Shown: piece after piece, positions 21,364-33,616 of the stretch
Layout: each line of letters starts with the position of its first letter
How positions within the stretch are numbered: position 1 is the first letter of the stretch
DNA from: Datisca glomerata
Lineage: Eukaryota; Streptophyta; Magnoliopsida; Cucurbitales; Datiscaceae
Length of the DNA: 64,000 nucleotides
Assembly: GCA_003255025.1 (NCBI GenBank)
Contig: QANY01013727.1
Location: 358,117 to 422,116 of the forward strand
Direction of reading: 5' to 3'
Program-made: the position numbers and the translations under genes
The notes under the pieces: generated by a model
The model's database searches: none
The model's input: only the letters and a program-made list of their open reading frames with translations
What the model was told of the DNA's origin: nothing

Positions 21364-23154
21364 CACTAATACAAAAACGGGGTTAGATGACGGGTAAAAC
21401 TCATCATTATAACTCTATATTGACGGCTGCTCGACTGTCATAATTATAATGGTGTACAATGATGGAGATTCCCCGTTATCTAAAGTACCGCGAAAAGTAG
21501 ATAGATGACAGGGATTACCCGTTTCCCCGTCATCTTTGGTACTGCCAAAATAAAAAAGATGGAGAATCCCCATCATCTAAAGTTACTCCACGTAAACTTT
21601 AGATGACGAGGAATCCCCGTCATCTACAGTTCAAGAAATTTTTTTTATTTATTTAATTAAATAAAAGCTTGGCAAATAGTATTATACAAATAAAAATAAA
21701 ATAAAAATTATAATGATTATAATTCTAAAAGATGTCTATACTTGTTAATTTGCTAAATATAGACAAATTACGTTATGAATGGACTTTCTAATGGATCTTT
21801 GCATCCTCCATATTTGTAATTAATAAGAGAAAAATTCTTTTTGTTTTAAAATATCAGAAAACATTCGACTATGAACACTCTATGAAAGAAGTTAATCAAG
21901 CACTTGCAGTGTAAAGTATTGACAGTCCTATCTAGTACTCTTGTGTACTTCAACTTGAGTATTAATTAAAAAATACTAATAAGGACAAACAAATCTTCAA
22001 AGGGGGAAAAGAATGGACAAAAGAAGACAAAAAATAGCAAACTAACAAGCCGCGTATAAATTCACTTGGAGATCTAATAATGCCAATACATTTAAAATAC
22101 CAAGTTCAATCTCAAATGCAGAGTCTTCAATTGATAAATTAACAGTCATTAATTGATCTTTGTCTAGCGAGTATACTATTGGAAATGACAAAAACAAATA
22201 GAGATCCAAGTATTTTTGTACTTATACACGACCATCTAAAAGATGAACAACTAGAGAAGTTGGGTTGGGTACCTGTGAAACATGGTATACATGGCCATCA
22301 ACAAATTTTTTTTTGGGAACAACTTGCAGCAAGCTCCATTGAATCTTCACTTCCAAAAGTCACATTATTGGTACTCATATCTCACATATCTAAACAAAAA
22401 GTTCAAATAACAATCATTTTAATAATTCAAAGGAAGAACCCTTTATATGATGGGGAGACACAACACTTACATCCTGAGAATTGACATGACTTCCTCATTT
22501 ATGGCTTCGCTTCCACTATCAGCACTACATACCAACGTTAATTTACATATTAGCTAAGTTATTTGGGGATAATATGAGCAATAGTGATACAACAAGATAA
22601 GTTTGATGGTGAATCTCAGAAGCAACAGGCGCAACTAAACCAGAATATGATTTCTCAGTTATAATAGCTCAGTAGATGTATAATAGAGATAATATGACAC
22701 AGAGAGTAAATTCACCTGCCCATTAATATATTCGCAACAAGTTTTATTTTGGCTCCACTTCGAATCTTCCCCATTTAAACAAATGACTTCTTTTCTAGGA
22801 CATTAAAATATTGAAATTGCTTCCTCATACAATGCCAACAATGATAAAAACATCATAATTTGTGCAGTTAACAATTATTAAAACCTAGTAACCTGCACAA
22901 AAATATGATATATGCAGTAGACTCTGTAATTCTTAAATATATTTTATGACAAGCTAGCAGATACAGCGCTATGCATGTTGCATAACATATTCCAAAAATT
23001 GATATAAAATAGAATTACGCTCAGGCAATGTAGATGCTAAGTGTGGTGTGTAGAGTGAGATAGAAAAGATTTTATATCATATGACATGATTGTGTCTATC
23101 CTTACCAAATGATGAAGCAAGAGCACTTTATTGTAAAGAAACATTAGTAACAGT

Positions 23155-23713
23155 CATAGTAGTTAATTTCATTTCGGTGGCCGTTTCTGATTTTTTGAAA
23201 AATAAAACGTTTCAGATATTTTGGTGTTTCAGTGCGCCGTTTCGGAAAAAAATTATGATAATCTAAAATAATGTTATAAAATTTATTATATATAATATAA
23301 CTAAGAAAAAAATTGAATCAATAGATTATATCATGCAAATAATACATAAATACCATTAAAATTCAACAAAATATCATCATATTAATGACATTAAAATTCA
23401 ACAAAAATATCATATTAAACATCATATTAAGTTGACATGTTAAAAAATACTCTAATTCCTTCATAATTCAGGAGTATCTCCACCAAACCTCTGTAAAAGA
23501 AACATATTGAGAATAAATTCAATTAAAATAACATAAATTCATAGAAGCGTTTCGGCCGAAACAGGCTGAAATTCGATCAAAGTAGACTAAAATTCGACCG
23601 AAACAGATCAAAATTCTAGGTGAAAAATTACAACGCCTATTTCGTTTCGGTTCCTCAGGGAACCGGAATGTTTCGGCCATTTCGACCGAAACGAAACGAA
23701 ATAGACCACTATG
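23155..23713. mobile_element. hAT-like MITE, 559 bp
   Basis: Inverted termini CATAGTAGTTAATTTCATTT and, from the far end, CATAGTGGTCTATTTCGTTT, with multiple internal TTTCGGCC / GGCCGAAA words. Flanks are GTAACAGT (23147-23154) and GTAACGGT (23714-23721), an 8-bp target duplication with one mismatch, as generated by hAT transposases. No ORF. It lies inside the CACTA element and so inserted later. Confidence 0.8.
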
Positions 23714-24657
23714 GTAACGGTACCTACCAATTATAGACGTGCTTTCATATCTACATAAGTTTCATCAGTAAGCAACTCCCACATTGTTTTAATGTTCACA
23801 GAAGGCCCGAAAAAATAAGCATCACTTTAAAAGGAAAAGAACATGAAAGAAAAGCTGGGTAATGACTTTGATAAGTTTCATCTTATATGAGCTTTCGATA
23901 AGCTAATGGGTTGTATTATTACTCATTTCTTTCCAGATCAACTAAGGGCCAAAATGGTGGATGAGATGATAAACAAAGCTTGATGTTGAACTTAGTATAT
24001 ATATGGAGAAAATTAAAGAAAATACAAGACACTGAACCAAAGTCTTACCTCATTTGAATACAACAGAAGGGCCTAAAAATTCTTCACACACCCCAAGTAC
24101 CGGAAAGTCTTGAAAATCAAAGGAAATCTATTAAGCGAATAAAAAGAAATGAAAATTCAGAGAACACACCAAATTAGAAAAAGAAAAAACCCCATCCCAC
24201 ACAAGCATAAAAATGCAAGTAGGCAATGTCTAGTGGAGCTGGTTTCATTTAAGATCCAAGAAAAATAGAGATTCTCATTTCGAGTACAAATAACCAAAAG
24301 AAAATAGAAACCCTACCTTTAATGGTGATTCATGGTTCCACGTGGATGAATGCCCTGAGAAATGAAGACATAATCCACAAAAGTCAGCAAGGATCCTTCG
24401 TACAACAGCAAAATCTGCCATAAATCAGTCCCAAAAATCAAATGAAAAGGGAAAAAAATCTAAAGTGAGCTTACCTGTACATCCAACATGCTTGAACAAT
24501 GATTTATCTGAGGAGAATGATGCATCAATAGTAGCATCACATACGAAAAGGGGAAATCTGTATTATTAATGATAAAATCATAAAAATCCAACAACATTCG
24601 TATAAATTGAAATCCCTCCTGAGTTATATTACTTAGCTTAGGAGGAAATCTGGGCTA

Positions 24658-24960
24658 TCATACTTCTATAACTATAGATTCAGAAATTGAAGCTGAGGAA
24701 GAAGTCGAGGAACTGACTAAAATCTGGGTGACCTTTGAAGAAAGAGAGCTTTGGGAGCGAGGCAGGGTGTAACACAAAGCGGAAAGAGTAAATGAAAGAA
24801 AGAAGGAAGGGAGACCACCAAGATCTTCATCACGGCAACCTTGCTCGACTCGCAGTGGGCGCTCGCCGTGGAAGATCACCGTAGAACCTCACCTAGATGC
24901 CGCCGCGGATGTCACCTGGCACGCGGTGTACTCTCAGAATCGACAATCGCCACTCGCCTC
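24658..24960 (-). other. GC-rich exon-like block inside CACTA element
   Basis: Locally GC-rich, CpG-containing DNA (around 24835-24950) in an AT-rich setting. A 73-residue Ser-rich frame exists at 24658-24879 but matches no family I know. It may be the untranslated first exon of a CACTA gene or captured host sequence. Function not assigned. Confidence 0.35.
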
Positions 24961-25285
24961 TATCAAAGAGAGAAAAAACTAATAAGTAAAATTAGGGTTA
25001 GGATGGATTAAATAAGATGTCAATTTCATAAATAAAATGAACTTTGGGTAACTGATAATTTTTTTATAACATGGAATGATGACAGATCTTTTTACACTGT
25101 CATTATAAGAAGTTATCATGACAGTCCAAAATTAGTTGTCATAGTAGATAAAACATTAATGACAGCTAATTTTGGAGCTATCATCTTACTCAAATTACTC
25201 TAATCTGTATTTTTTTGACAGATTTTAAGGAGCTGTCATTGTATCATAGAGGTGGCTGTCATTGTAAGCCCAAATTGTAGTAGTG

Positions 25286-26582
25286 TCCATGCACCAACAA
25301 CCACCCACTAATTTCATAAATATATCTCACGAGAATTTTGTGTAAAAATTTGAGTGTGGACTCTCAAAACGATTGAAGAAAAAATTGAATATTTTTCCTT
25401 CTATGCTCTTTTTCGGCGGCAATCACTAGGGAGGGGAGAAAACTTTTTTCTCTATATCTGATATGAGATCTATCTCCATCTCTCTCTGCAATCAAATTGC
25501 TATTATATATTTATAAAATCTAATTTTCGATATTTACTTTGTATCTGAACGTGCTAGATAATTTTTGAATACTTTCTTATTGATACTCATTGTTTAAAGA
25601 TAATAGTGTTAGTTTTAATTTGGGGGTATCACGTTGAATCGAATTTTGCTGAATGTTTTTTCGGTACTTTCTGATTGATGAATATATTTATCTTGAATTT
25701 GGCTCATTATGATGTTATACAGGAACACATGTGTGCTTTACAGGATGAGTCTATCGTTGAGGATGCCACACCTCGCTCTGAAGAAGAGATGGTTGAAGAA
25801 GTACTAGGGTGAAATAAAGGTCTTAGATATAGAGCCCCACCCACATCCTCCAAGGAAAATAGTCGAGTTGGAGTTGAAAATATAGAGTTAAAGAAACAAA
25901 TCAGTTCGATGGAGAGCCAACTACAAAGCTTACTCGATTTCGCTCATCAAAATGGTTTTTCACCTCCTGGCGATGGCTCAACAAGATAAACATGAAATTC
26001 AGAATATATATATTAAGCTTTGTAGTTGTAACATCAAGCTTTAAATACTCTCTTTTTTATTTTTCTTTAGATACATTTGTAAACTAAATTCAGTAATGAA
26101 TTATGATTCATAGATTTTGTAATGAACTACTATATTAATGATTAATATATGTATTTCTTAGAAAAATATCAGGTTTGATCAATTTTCAGATGATATTAAC
26201 TGCTATTATGAATGTATATGAAAACTAAAAAATTCAGCATTTTGTAATGTAAAATTTGGTCGCCAAAAATATTTCGCGATAAAATAAAATTGGTCGCAAA
26301 AAAGTTTGGGCGACGAAGAGAAAATATTGGTAGCAAAAGTTTTTGCGACGAAACTTCTTTTGGTCGCAAAAGATTTTTGTGACAAATAGAAATATTGGTC
26401 GCAAAAAGATTTTTGCGACGAGTTTCGTATTTCATCGCGAAAGACTTTCACTGACGAAACAAAAATGATGAAGTTCACGATAAACATAAGTTTGTCGCAT
26501 TAGACCTTTCACGACTAATTATTAAGGTTTCAGCGACCAAAATGTTGATCGTTAAAGTTCATGTTTCTTGTTTCTTGCAGTG
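25286..26582 (+). mobile_element. 3' end of a second CACTA transposon
   Basis: The terminus is TTTCTTGTTTCTTGCAGTG (ends 26582), i.e. CACTGCAAGAAAC read inward, preceded by many subterminal repeats of TTTTGCGACGA / TGGTCGCAAAA (26255-26540). ATG at 26583-26585 is the candidate triplet target duplication. The matching left terminus is not seen, so the element is truncated or was split by other insertions. It carries the tail of a transposon-type gene (25735-25990). Confidence 0.75.
25735..25990 (+). pseudogene. C-terminal exon of CACTA-encoded protein, broken
   Basis: After an AG acceptor near 25742 the frame reads ESIVEDATPRSEEEMVEEVLG, a stop, then NKGLRYRAPPTSSKENSRV and a heptad-rich LKKQISSMESQLQSLLDFA, ending at a stop near 25989. 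The EEVLG...GLRYR pattern followed by a coiled coil resembles the end of plant En/Spm-type transposase-associated proteins. The in-frame TGA at about 25810 marks decay. Identity is inferred from pattern and position before CACTA subterminal repeats. Confidence 0.5.
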
Positions 26583-26585
26583 ATG

Positions 26586-27220
26586 TTTAACAAAGTTTGA
26601 ACAAATAAAGTATAATAAAAAGTAAAGACAACTTCTTCGTTCATATTTTTATTTTTTAACTTAATATTATAGCTGTGTTAAATATGATATAAGTTTTTTT
26701 TGTTAATCTAACTTCTAACTTACTTTATGTAAACATTTTAGATTCTTTTGTTAGATCATTATGTAATAGAGCAAAGTATATAACAGCTAGTTCATGTCTT
26801 CATAACAACTAAATTACAAGAAATTGTAAGAAGTAGAATGAATTGAATTTTTCAATTTGATATTAGAATTTATTACATCTTGATTTGTATACCACTTTTG
26901 GAGTATTTGTTGTGCCGCATAGAGAAGAGATTAACTTCCAATGTCATGTCACCTTACTTGTAATGAAGCGGAAAAAGTCTTGTCCACTAGCCTTTAATTA
27001 AACCCTGCTTGTGACACTAGCTACTTAAGTTAATTCAACTATCAAACTAAAAACATATTATTTCCATAATGACTGCCGGGAATCCTTTCACATCAATGAA
27101 ATGAGAATATCTCTTAATTGTTACATGTGTTAATTAATGCAAGAATAATTCCTCTCATCTCTATATTGAATTGTATTTATTCTGTGATTGGGACTACTTT
27201 TGCCTAGTAACGTTTTCAAG
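26586..27220 (-). pseudogene. 5'-flank remnant of a lost germin-like gene
   Basis: 26965-27120 aligns in the same orientation with the promoter flank of the intact germin-like gene (about 32300-32380): GAAAAAGTCTTGT, TGACTGC..GAAT.CTTTCACATC and ATATCTTA.TTGTT.CAT. 26586-27220 also aligns with 50310-50530 upstream of the germin-like fragment at 49.1 kb (AAAGACAACTT, AATGCAAGAATAA.TTCCTCTC, TTTTTGCCTAGT). The coding region that should lie to the left is replaced by the CACTA end. No ORF remains. Confidence 0.65.
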
Positions 27221-29280
27221 CCGTCACTATTTTAGTTTATAATTAGGTTATATATACTTACACAACACACTTGTATATTATTGTGTTTATAGTTTAATCT
27301 CTATCAAATTGTACTTTATTATTATTAATTAGGTAATTAATCTAACTATTCTTAGGACTAGTTAGGTTTAAGTGATCGTTTGTCCATTCCAGAATATGGC
27401 ATATTCTATTACACCAAATCAAAAACTCATTCTTTATTGCAACTCATTTTTCTTCGTCGTTGTTCCAATCTTTTCTTGCTTCGAAAGTTTCAAAATGTTG
27501 CGGAAAATGCATGTAGTTGCCAGATATGCTTTAGGACATGTGTATCAATCAATAAAGGGAAAGTATGGAACGGTATTGTTTACTGATTTTTCTCAGTATA
27601 TGTGTTCACTAAAATCAGTAAAATGAAAGAAATTGTGGGTCTCACACAAAATTAGAAAAAGCGCTACTAATTTTTCAGCTAACCCACATGGGTAGTAATA
27701 CTTATATGTGAATTTTCTGCTTCTAACATTTGAGATAAAGTTAGATATGGTCCGTTCACTCAGATCTCAATGAATTAGATATGTTCATAAAAAAATAAAA
27801 AATAAATAAAAATTAATGTAAAATTAATATTTTAATAATAAAATTAGTTAGGTCTAATCTGATCCGTCTAGAGATAACCTTCTAGTTAGATCTGACCAAC
27901 TTCAACCTCTGTCATTGTTAAGCAACGACGGAGAATCCGTTTTCGTAATACTCCTTTAGCTTTGGTAATTTTTGAGTGGGTCTAGTAAACTATTACTTGT
28001 CTCCTTCTCCTTTCCTAAAATACCCATGGCTTTTTCTTTCACTTCATCAACTTCTCCATTCTTCCTTCTCCGCCATTTCTAGCTTCTCTCCTCATATTCT
28101 CTCATTCTTAGCCACTTTCAGATCTGGTTCAGATCTCATGTTTAGCAAAAAATTTGATTTTGATTTCAAGAATGAGAGTATTTGATTTTGATTTTTGATT
28201 TTGAGGCCAATGAACTTTGATTCGTTTAGCAATTTCAGATATTCCATTTCGTCTCTGATTTTTAAATATTGTATTTTCGTTTCTGATATGAGTATTTTTA
28301 GAGCAAAAATGGAAGGTATATTTATCAATTAACTGGAGTGTGACCACATTAACTTTTACGGATGGACTCTATTATAGAACTCCAAGTACCAAATAATTTT
28401 TTTATAATGGTACAATATAATATTTCTATTATTTATTTAAAAGATAATCTACAAAAATAAATTTTTTCGTAAGTCAAAATGTTAAGTATAGAATTAACTT
28501 TAATTAATTAAATTAAAGTAAAAGTTAAAAATAAGTTGATAATAATGTATATAGGTTAAAAGAAATATAAAAATAAATCATAAACCATCTAAGGTTAAAC
28601 ACGTAATTATATAAGTTTAATTCTTGATTGATGATGGTTAATAAACATGTAAAAGTGAATGACATCTCAATTATGTTTTCGATTCCTAACCATTAGTAAA
28701 CATGTATAACAAAAATTTTATTTTTATTTCCTTCATTATCCCTTTCCTTCCTTTACATTTACCTTTACCATTTCTCCCTCTTTCTTTTCCTTTACCATTA
28801 GGTAAACATGCCCTTATGGTTATGTTCCTACCTCAACGTTATGAATAAATAAGTTTAATTCTAAATGATTATCTGGAGATTGATCTTAATTAGTGATTGT
28901 GTTTTGGAGGCTTCTTCTATACTAAGGGAAGCTCCAGTAAGGGTGGTGCTAGAAACAAGAGAAAGAAAAGTTGTTTGTCTGGTTGTCTTTCTTTGTGCCT
29001 GGTTCATCTGGGTTAACTTCTTTGCTGTTTTAGTTTGTCTTTTGCATGAGTATGCCCCTAAATAGATGTATTATATCTTTTATTTACGATAAGAAAGAAA
29101 TCAATTAGCGAAGGTAGTTTTGAAATTTCATATTAAGTCAATAATAGTGAGTGAGTTGTGTGTAATTATTGAGACTGGATAGTACGTCGGCATACTGAAG
29201 ATAAATTATAAGTAAGGTTGATGAAATAATTCCAAAAACTTTAAAGATTCTTGGACCTTCCTCCTATTTGTTTTAGGTCA
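27221..29280. other. Intergenic, no gene recognised
   Basis: AT-rich sequence with only short unrelated frames (e.g. 27372-27626, 28865-29065) lacking family similarity. 28620-28860 is bracketed by two copies of AAGTTTAATTCT and contains ACATG-rich words, possibly an old MITE. Nothing else is supported. Confidence 0.5.
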
Positions 29281-29289
29281 AAAATATAT

Positions 29290-29700
29290 TCTGACTTTAC
29301 AATATTAGCACCCGATGTCAGAATGTCACATCCTCAGACTGCCTCCGTGCCTCAAACACATCAGCCAAGTCTATATCAGTAATACCATCAGTCTGCACAG
29401 ACAACATTGCAGCAACAATGATTCCATTGCATAGAAGGACAAAAACCGTTAGAGATAATGTTGCTTCAGTTATTATTTTGGTGAGCTAGCATGCTTGCTA
29501 ATGCTCTCTATTTCTTCTCTTTATGTACACGTAATGCTGTAGAATAAATTATGGAATTATAAATATACAGAAATCAAGAATTGCAGTGCACTATTCCTTG
29601 CTATTGCTAAATTCAGAGAAGCTCTTACATGATATCAGAGCTGCACGGCTAAAGTCGTGAGCAACTCAATCAATTCCAGTGAAAATATTGGAGCTACAGT
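29290..29700 (+). repeat. Possible copia LTR end with primer-binding site
   Basis: GCTCTTACATGATATCAGAGCTG at 29622-29644 contains CA followed by TGATATCAGAGC, one base from the initiator-Met tRNA primer-binding sequence TGGTATCAGAGC found just inside copia 5' LTRs. The preceding few hundred bases would be LTR. No gag or second LTR follows, so this would be a decayed remnant. Confidence 0.4.
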
Positions 29701-31295
29701 TGCGGGAAAATGCAACTTGTAGAATAACAACATCAAATCTCATTCTCAACCCCACCATTACTTTATAGCATCATGAGATAATCCTTTCATACATATATTA
29801 TTTATACTTTCTTATGTACTTAGTTTCTTGCTACATTGCTTTGTTCAATTCATTATATTTGTAAAATTCTAATTTTAATTGTTTACTTTTCGTAAACACC
29901 ATACTAACTTTAAAAGCATGATTCAAATCATGTAACTTCAATTTGTTGAAAGAAAAAGTAAATGTAAACGACTGTTGAGGATGGGAACTAATTCAATATT
30001 TGGTGTTTTTCATTTCATTTTATATGCATAAAATGATTCAGACTTCAGAAGCATATTCTCTTTTTAATCAAGCAAGAATTTTTGTTAACTTTTTTTATTC
30101 AACTTTATTTTATTTTTGATTTTGTATTATACTAGTCGTAATATACGTGCATTGCACATTTTTATAGAGTTTCAATCAACGTAAATTTTAATAGAGATAT
30201 TGAACATATAGTTGATTGTTTGAAAATCACTTTATCGTTTATATTTTAAGTACAATTATCACATTAATTAACCATTCTTTTTCGTAGTGTTATAAGTGTC
30301 GTCAAATTTGATGATGTCAAAAAAATATTTTGAACGGCTAAGAAAAAATACGAATAAATATAATCATCATTATAAAAAGATATGTCAGCTGAAAAATGAA
30401 AATGAATGATCGTACAACAATATTTATTATCTGCACAACAAGAATAATTATCAGGAAAGAAATTCTAAAAAGACATAGATTGTCATAAAATAAAAGTGAA
30501 ATATATTATGATAATAACAAATGTATAAATTCAGTTAGTTAGATAATAATTCTATATATTTTAAATGAAATTAAAGAAAGTATTTCTTTCTCGTATAAAA
30601 TAATATTTTAAGAATATCATTATCATAGGTATAGATTTAAAGAAGAAAATAAAATTAAGTTTTTAAGAAAATTGAATTAATGCACATAAAAATGAACATG
30701 AACAATAGCTGATCAAATACCCATTATCTATATCATCAATTCACTTGAACAAAATTTAGAGCAACACACATGTTAACTATAAAGGAAAATAGTAATGAGA
30801 ATCATATCATGCAAGTTGTTTCATCTTCCCTCATAAAATCACACCACAATGTCATTAAGTAAGGGCAATTTAGGATTAACATGAAACCATCATATGGATA
30901 AAATATAATCTAAAAAATTTCTCTAAGTTTGATACTTGTATGTATGTTATAGATAAATATATTGGAAGTTACGATTGAAATAATTTTCAGAGTTCATTTG
31001 CAAACTTATTAATTAGATAATGACGTATTATTCTGTTATTTGACAAAAACTTTTATAAGCACACATTTGGAAGAAAGTATAGCTCTGGCAGTGTTTGTAA
31101 CATCTTGTTATATTTTAAATGCCTTAATTAAAAATTTTGAATCTACTTAATTCTGATATTTCCTTCATTTAAGTGCCTTTAGAAACTCTAGTTCATGTGA
31201 TTGGAATTACTAGATTTTAAGAAGAAAATTTCTAAGAGTGTACAAAATATTTAAAAACAATCATAGCATTACATTAACATTCCAAATAATTACAA
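29701..31295. other. Intergenic, no gene recognised
   Basis: Highly AT-rich DNA with no ORF of interest and no repeat structure beyond low complexity. It forms the 3' intergenic side of the intact germin-like gene. Confidence 0.5.
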
Positions 31296-31301
31296 TGCAA
31301 C

Positions 31302-31307
31302 TTTATT
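31302..31307 (-). terminator. Candidate polyadenylation signal of germin-like gene
   Basis: AATAAA on the minus strand about 105 nt downstream of the stop codon, the canonical plant near-upstream element. Other AT-rich variants nearby could serve as well. Confidence 0.4.
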
Positions 31308-31409
31308 CAACGGTACAACCAAACAAAAACCAAATAGCAATACTCGAAAGAAAATATTCTTCAAACCATTTGTCAAATATATTGTCCAGAGAAGTTAAAC
31401 CACATCTGT

Positions 31410-32169
31410 TTAGAATCTTGATTGAATAGTATTTATTATTTGCCTATTTGTTTGAAAAGCCTTTGCAAGGATATCAACTGAAATCTTAGGATTTGATCCA
31501 AAAACAGCATTTGCAATGGTGATCACACCAGGATTTTGGCTGCTTAGAGCTGCGATGGCGACTGCATTACCACGACCAACATTTTGTTGAAAATGAATAA
31601 GACCGACTGGAAAGACAAAGACATCACCCGGTTGAAGCACTTTGCTTATGAGACGGTTTTCTGGGTTTGAGGTGACAAAACCAACTAGGAGGCTACCCTG
31701 CGTGACTATTAGTATTTCAGTTGCTCGAGGATGTGTATGTGGAGGGTTAATGCCTGTAGGGGCAAAATCAATACGTACAGCTGAAATCCCCAAAGTATTA
31801 AGTCCTGGTATTTGAGCAACATTGACAGGAGTCACACGAGATCCAACTGCATTTGATGTGTTGCCTGCTATGTTTAGTCCAGTGAAGGAAAAGTCATCTG
31901 CCATTACAAGCTTCGGGTCCTTACAAACAAATCCATTGACCAGGACTGCACAATAAATCATCACAATAAATTATGAACACAAAATATACTATATTACTTT
32001 ACTTTGATGCATGTAATTTAGACAATTGATCAACATAACTAAACTTAATTGTACCTGGGTTATTTGGGAGTGCGACACAAAAATCTTGAAGAGAGCTTGG
32101 ATCAGAAGCCAAACTAATTGAACAAGTAAAAGCAAGAATCATTACTATCAATAGAGTATGAGGCGCCAT
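31410..32169 (-). CDS. Germin-like protein (cupin), two exons, intact
   Basis: Exon 1 is 32055-32169 and exon 2 31410-31945, with a 109-bp GT..AG intron (phase 1) at the position typical of germin genes. The product is 216 aa, the usual length. Residues 1-21 form a hydrophobic signal peptide ending SLAS, so the protein is secreted to the apoplast. Cys31 and Cys46 match the conserved germin disulfide. A glycosylation sequon (NTS) starts at Asn67. Germin box 1 has [11 protein letters not shown] (His108, His110, Glu115) and box 2 [14 protein letters not shown] (His156): all four metal ligands are present. Germin-like proteins form Mn-binding hexamers, some with superoxide dismutase activity, in wall and defence roles; the activity of this one is not known. 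It ends TIQSRF-TAA. It is the only intact member of the local cluster. Confidence 0.95.
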
Positions 32170-32235
32170 AGCTGGGGAGAGACTTAAGGAAATATATGAT
32201 TTGGTATAATTAGAGAGAGTTGAGTTGTGAAGCTT

Positions 32236-32247
32236 CTTTTATAGGGA
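32236..32247 (-). promoter_or_regulatory. TATA box of germin-like gene
   Basis: CCTATAAAAGAAG on the minus strand about 70 nt upstream of the ATG. The corresponding place upstream of the pseudogene at 36437 has CTATAAAATC (about 36347). The flanks are homologous (ACTTTT.CAGC.TACAAT further upstream in both), so this is the ancestral promoter core of the cluster. Confidence 0.75.
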
Positions 32248-32380
32248 GGATGAGCTTCTTCCATCAATATCTTTTCACCTTAATTAATTCTATTAATTGT
32301 ATGCTGAAAAAGTCTTGTTAAATGACTGCGAGAATGCTTTCACATCGATTAATATCAAAATATATCTTAGTTGTTGCATT

Positions 32381-33611
32381 TGAAAGTGATAGATGTATAT
32401 ATGATCGATGTGCGTAAATTCATTCTTCCTCTATCCAAATATATACTAGTTGTATACAGATATATTATTGAGAAAAATTATTTATGGCCAAATCAAAGTT
32501 GTATAGATGTATATATTATTAAGAATTTTAGTTATGGCCAATTCAAAGTTTTTAATATTTCCTTCGGTCTTCACTCCAATATTTTGTGAGACAAATATAG
32601 GTTTTTTGTAGAGAGAATGATCTTAGTCATCTCGGATCAGAACTACATCATCTAGAGACTACCTTTGCTCATAACAATAATTCTAATATTTTGCTAGAAT
32701 CATCTTAGTCACGTTCCTTGACCAAATTTATGGGTTGTAATTATAATATCCATGGGATTAAGTTGAATCTCTTCTTTTAAGAAGTATAGATAGCTATTCT
32801 AATTTGAAAAAATTATTTAATATGTACAAGTTAATAGATGTGAGAAATTAATCTTATACGGTAATCTTTTATAAGAATAAATCTCATTTGATATGTTTCA
32901 GTAAATCAAAAATGAAGTAATGCATCCATTAGAAATGTGCTCATCAACAATATTTTCTTATAGATAAATATTAATCTCTCACATAGATAATAGAGACAAA
33001 TTAAAATTGACCTATTGAGAAAAGAAAAATAAAATTAGGACGCCGAATTTATTTAACGAAATTTGTTCTTTTTTACAGAAAAAGTTATCAAGTTGGCAAT
33101 TTGATTTAATTTTTTTTGTTGAATTTGATGACTGCTAGACTGGGATCTTGTCAAAATATTTTGTTAGACTCAGATCTAGTAAGTATTAATGTCAATGTCA
33201 GAATACTAAACCAATGTCTAACATTGCTAGATGTTCTGGGCCAATCCGTAGAGAATTCGTAGCTGTAAAAAACCATAAGATATAGTTGAAGAGAGAGGAT
33301 AATACCAATCAATTAGTTGCTTGAATTGATCAACTTATGGTTGGCATCTTTCTATCTGAGATTTCACTACATTTACAGCTAAACCATATATAGCATAACT
33401 TTTTTACATAAGTTGAATGTACAAAAACCGAAAATGATACAACTATACAAGGAACATCTCTCATGTATAAAGATAATAATAAAAAAACCCAAATCACAAA
33501 GCTACACAACTCATCTACAAAATCTCACTCTAGATACACATAATCATCTCACCTCAAAATTGGTGAGGAAGATCAATTTCAGTTTGTATTTGATCAATTT
33601 CAATTTTTTAT
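32381..33611. other. Intergenic, no gene recognised
   Basis: AT-rich DNA upstream of the intact germin-like gene. ORFs at 32371-32589 and 33413-33652 are short and unlike any family. The TSD of the solo LTR marks its right edge. Confidence 0.5.
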
Positions 33612-33616
33612 TATCA

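Larger units (their letters stand above)
21364..25285. mobile_element. CACTA (En/Spm) transposon, 3.9 kb, probably non-autonomous
   Basis: The left end starts CACTAATACAAAAACGGGG and the right end, reverse complemented, CACTACTACAATTTGGGC. The termini share CACTA-N-TACAA, a following GG(G)-TTA and ATGAC words. Left subterminal repeats TAGATGACGGGGAATC (21390-21630) and right subterminal ATGACAGCT repeats (25080-25265) are typical of CACTA elements. Flanking triplets are TTC and TCC, one mismatch from a 3-bp target duplication. Inside I see no transposase. A GC-rich block at 24640-24960 followed by a plausible splice donor CAGGTAAGCTC on the minus strand (about 24475) could be the first exon of a minus-strand transcript or captured host DNA. 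Confidence 0.7.

Noticed and set aside
26196..26487. 79- and 93-residue minus-strand frames rich in repeated FATN / SQK words
   Set aside because: Their repeats are the translated subterminal repeats of a CACTA transposon.
29622..29644. tRNA gene fragment
   Set aside because: The TATCAGAGC word matches a copia primer-binding site, not a tRNA gene; no cloverleaf or A/B boxes.
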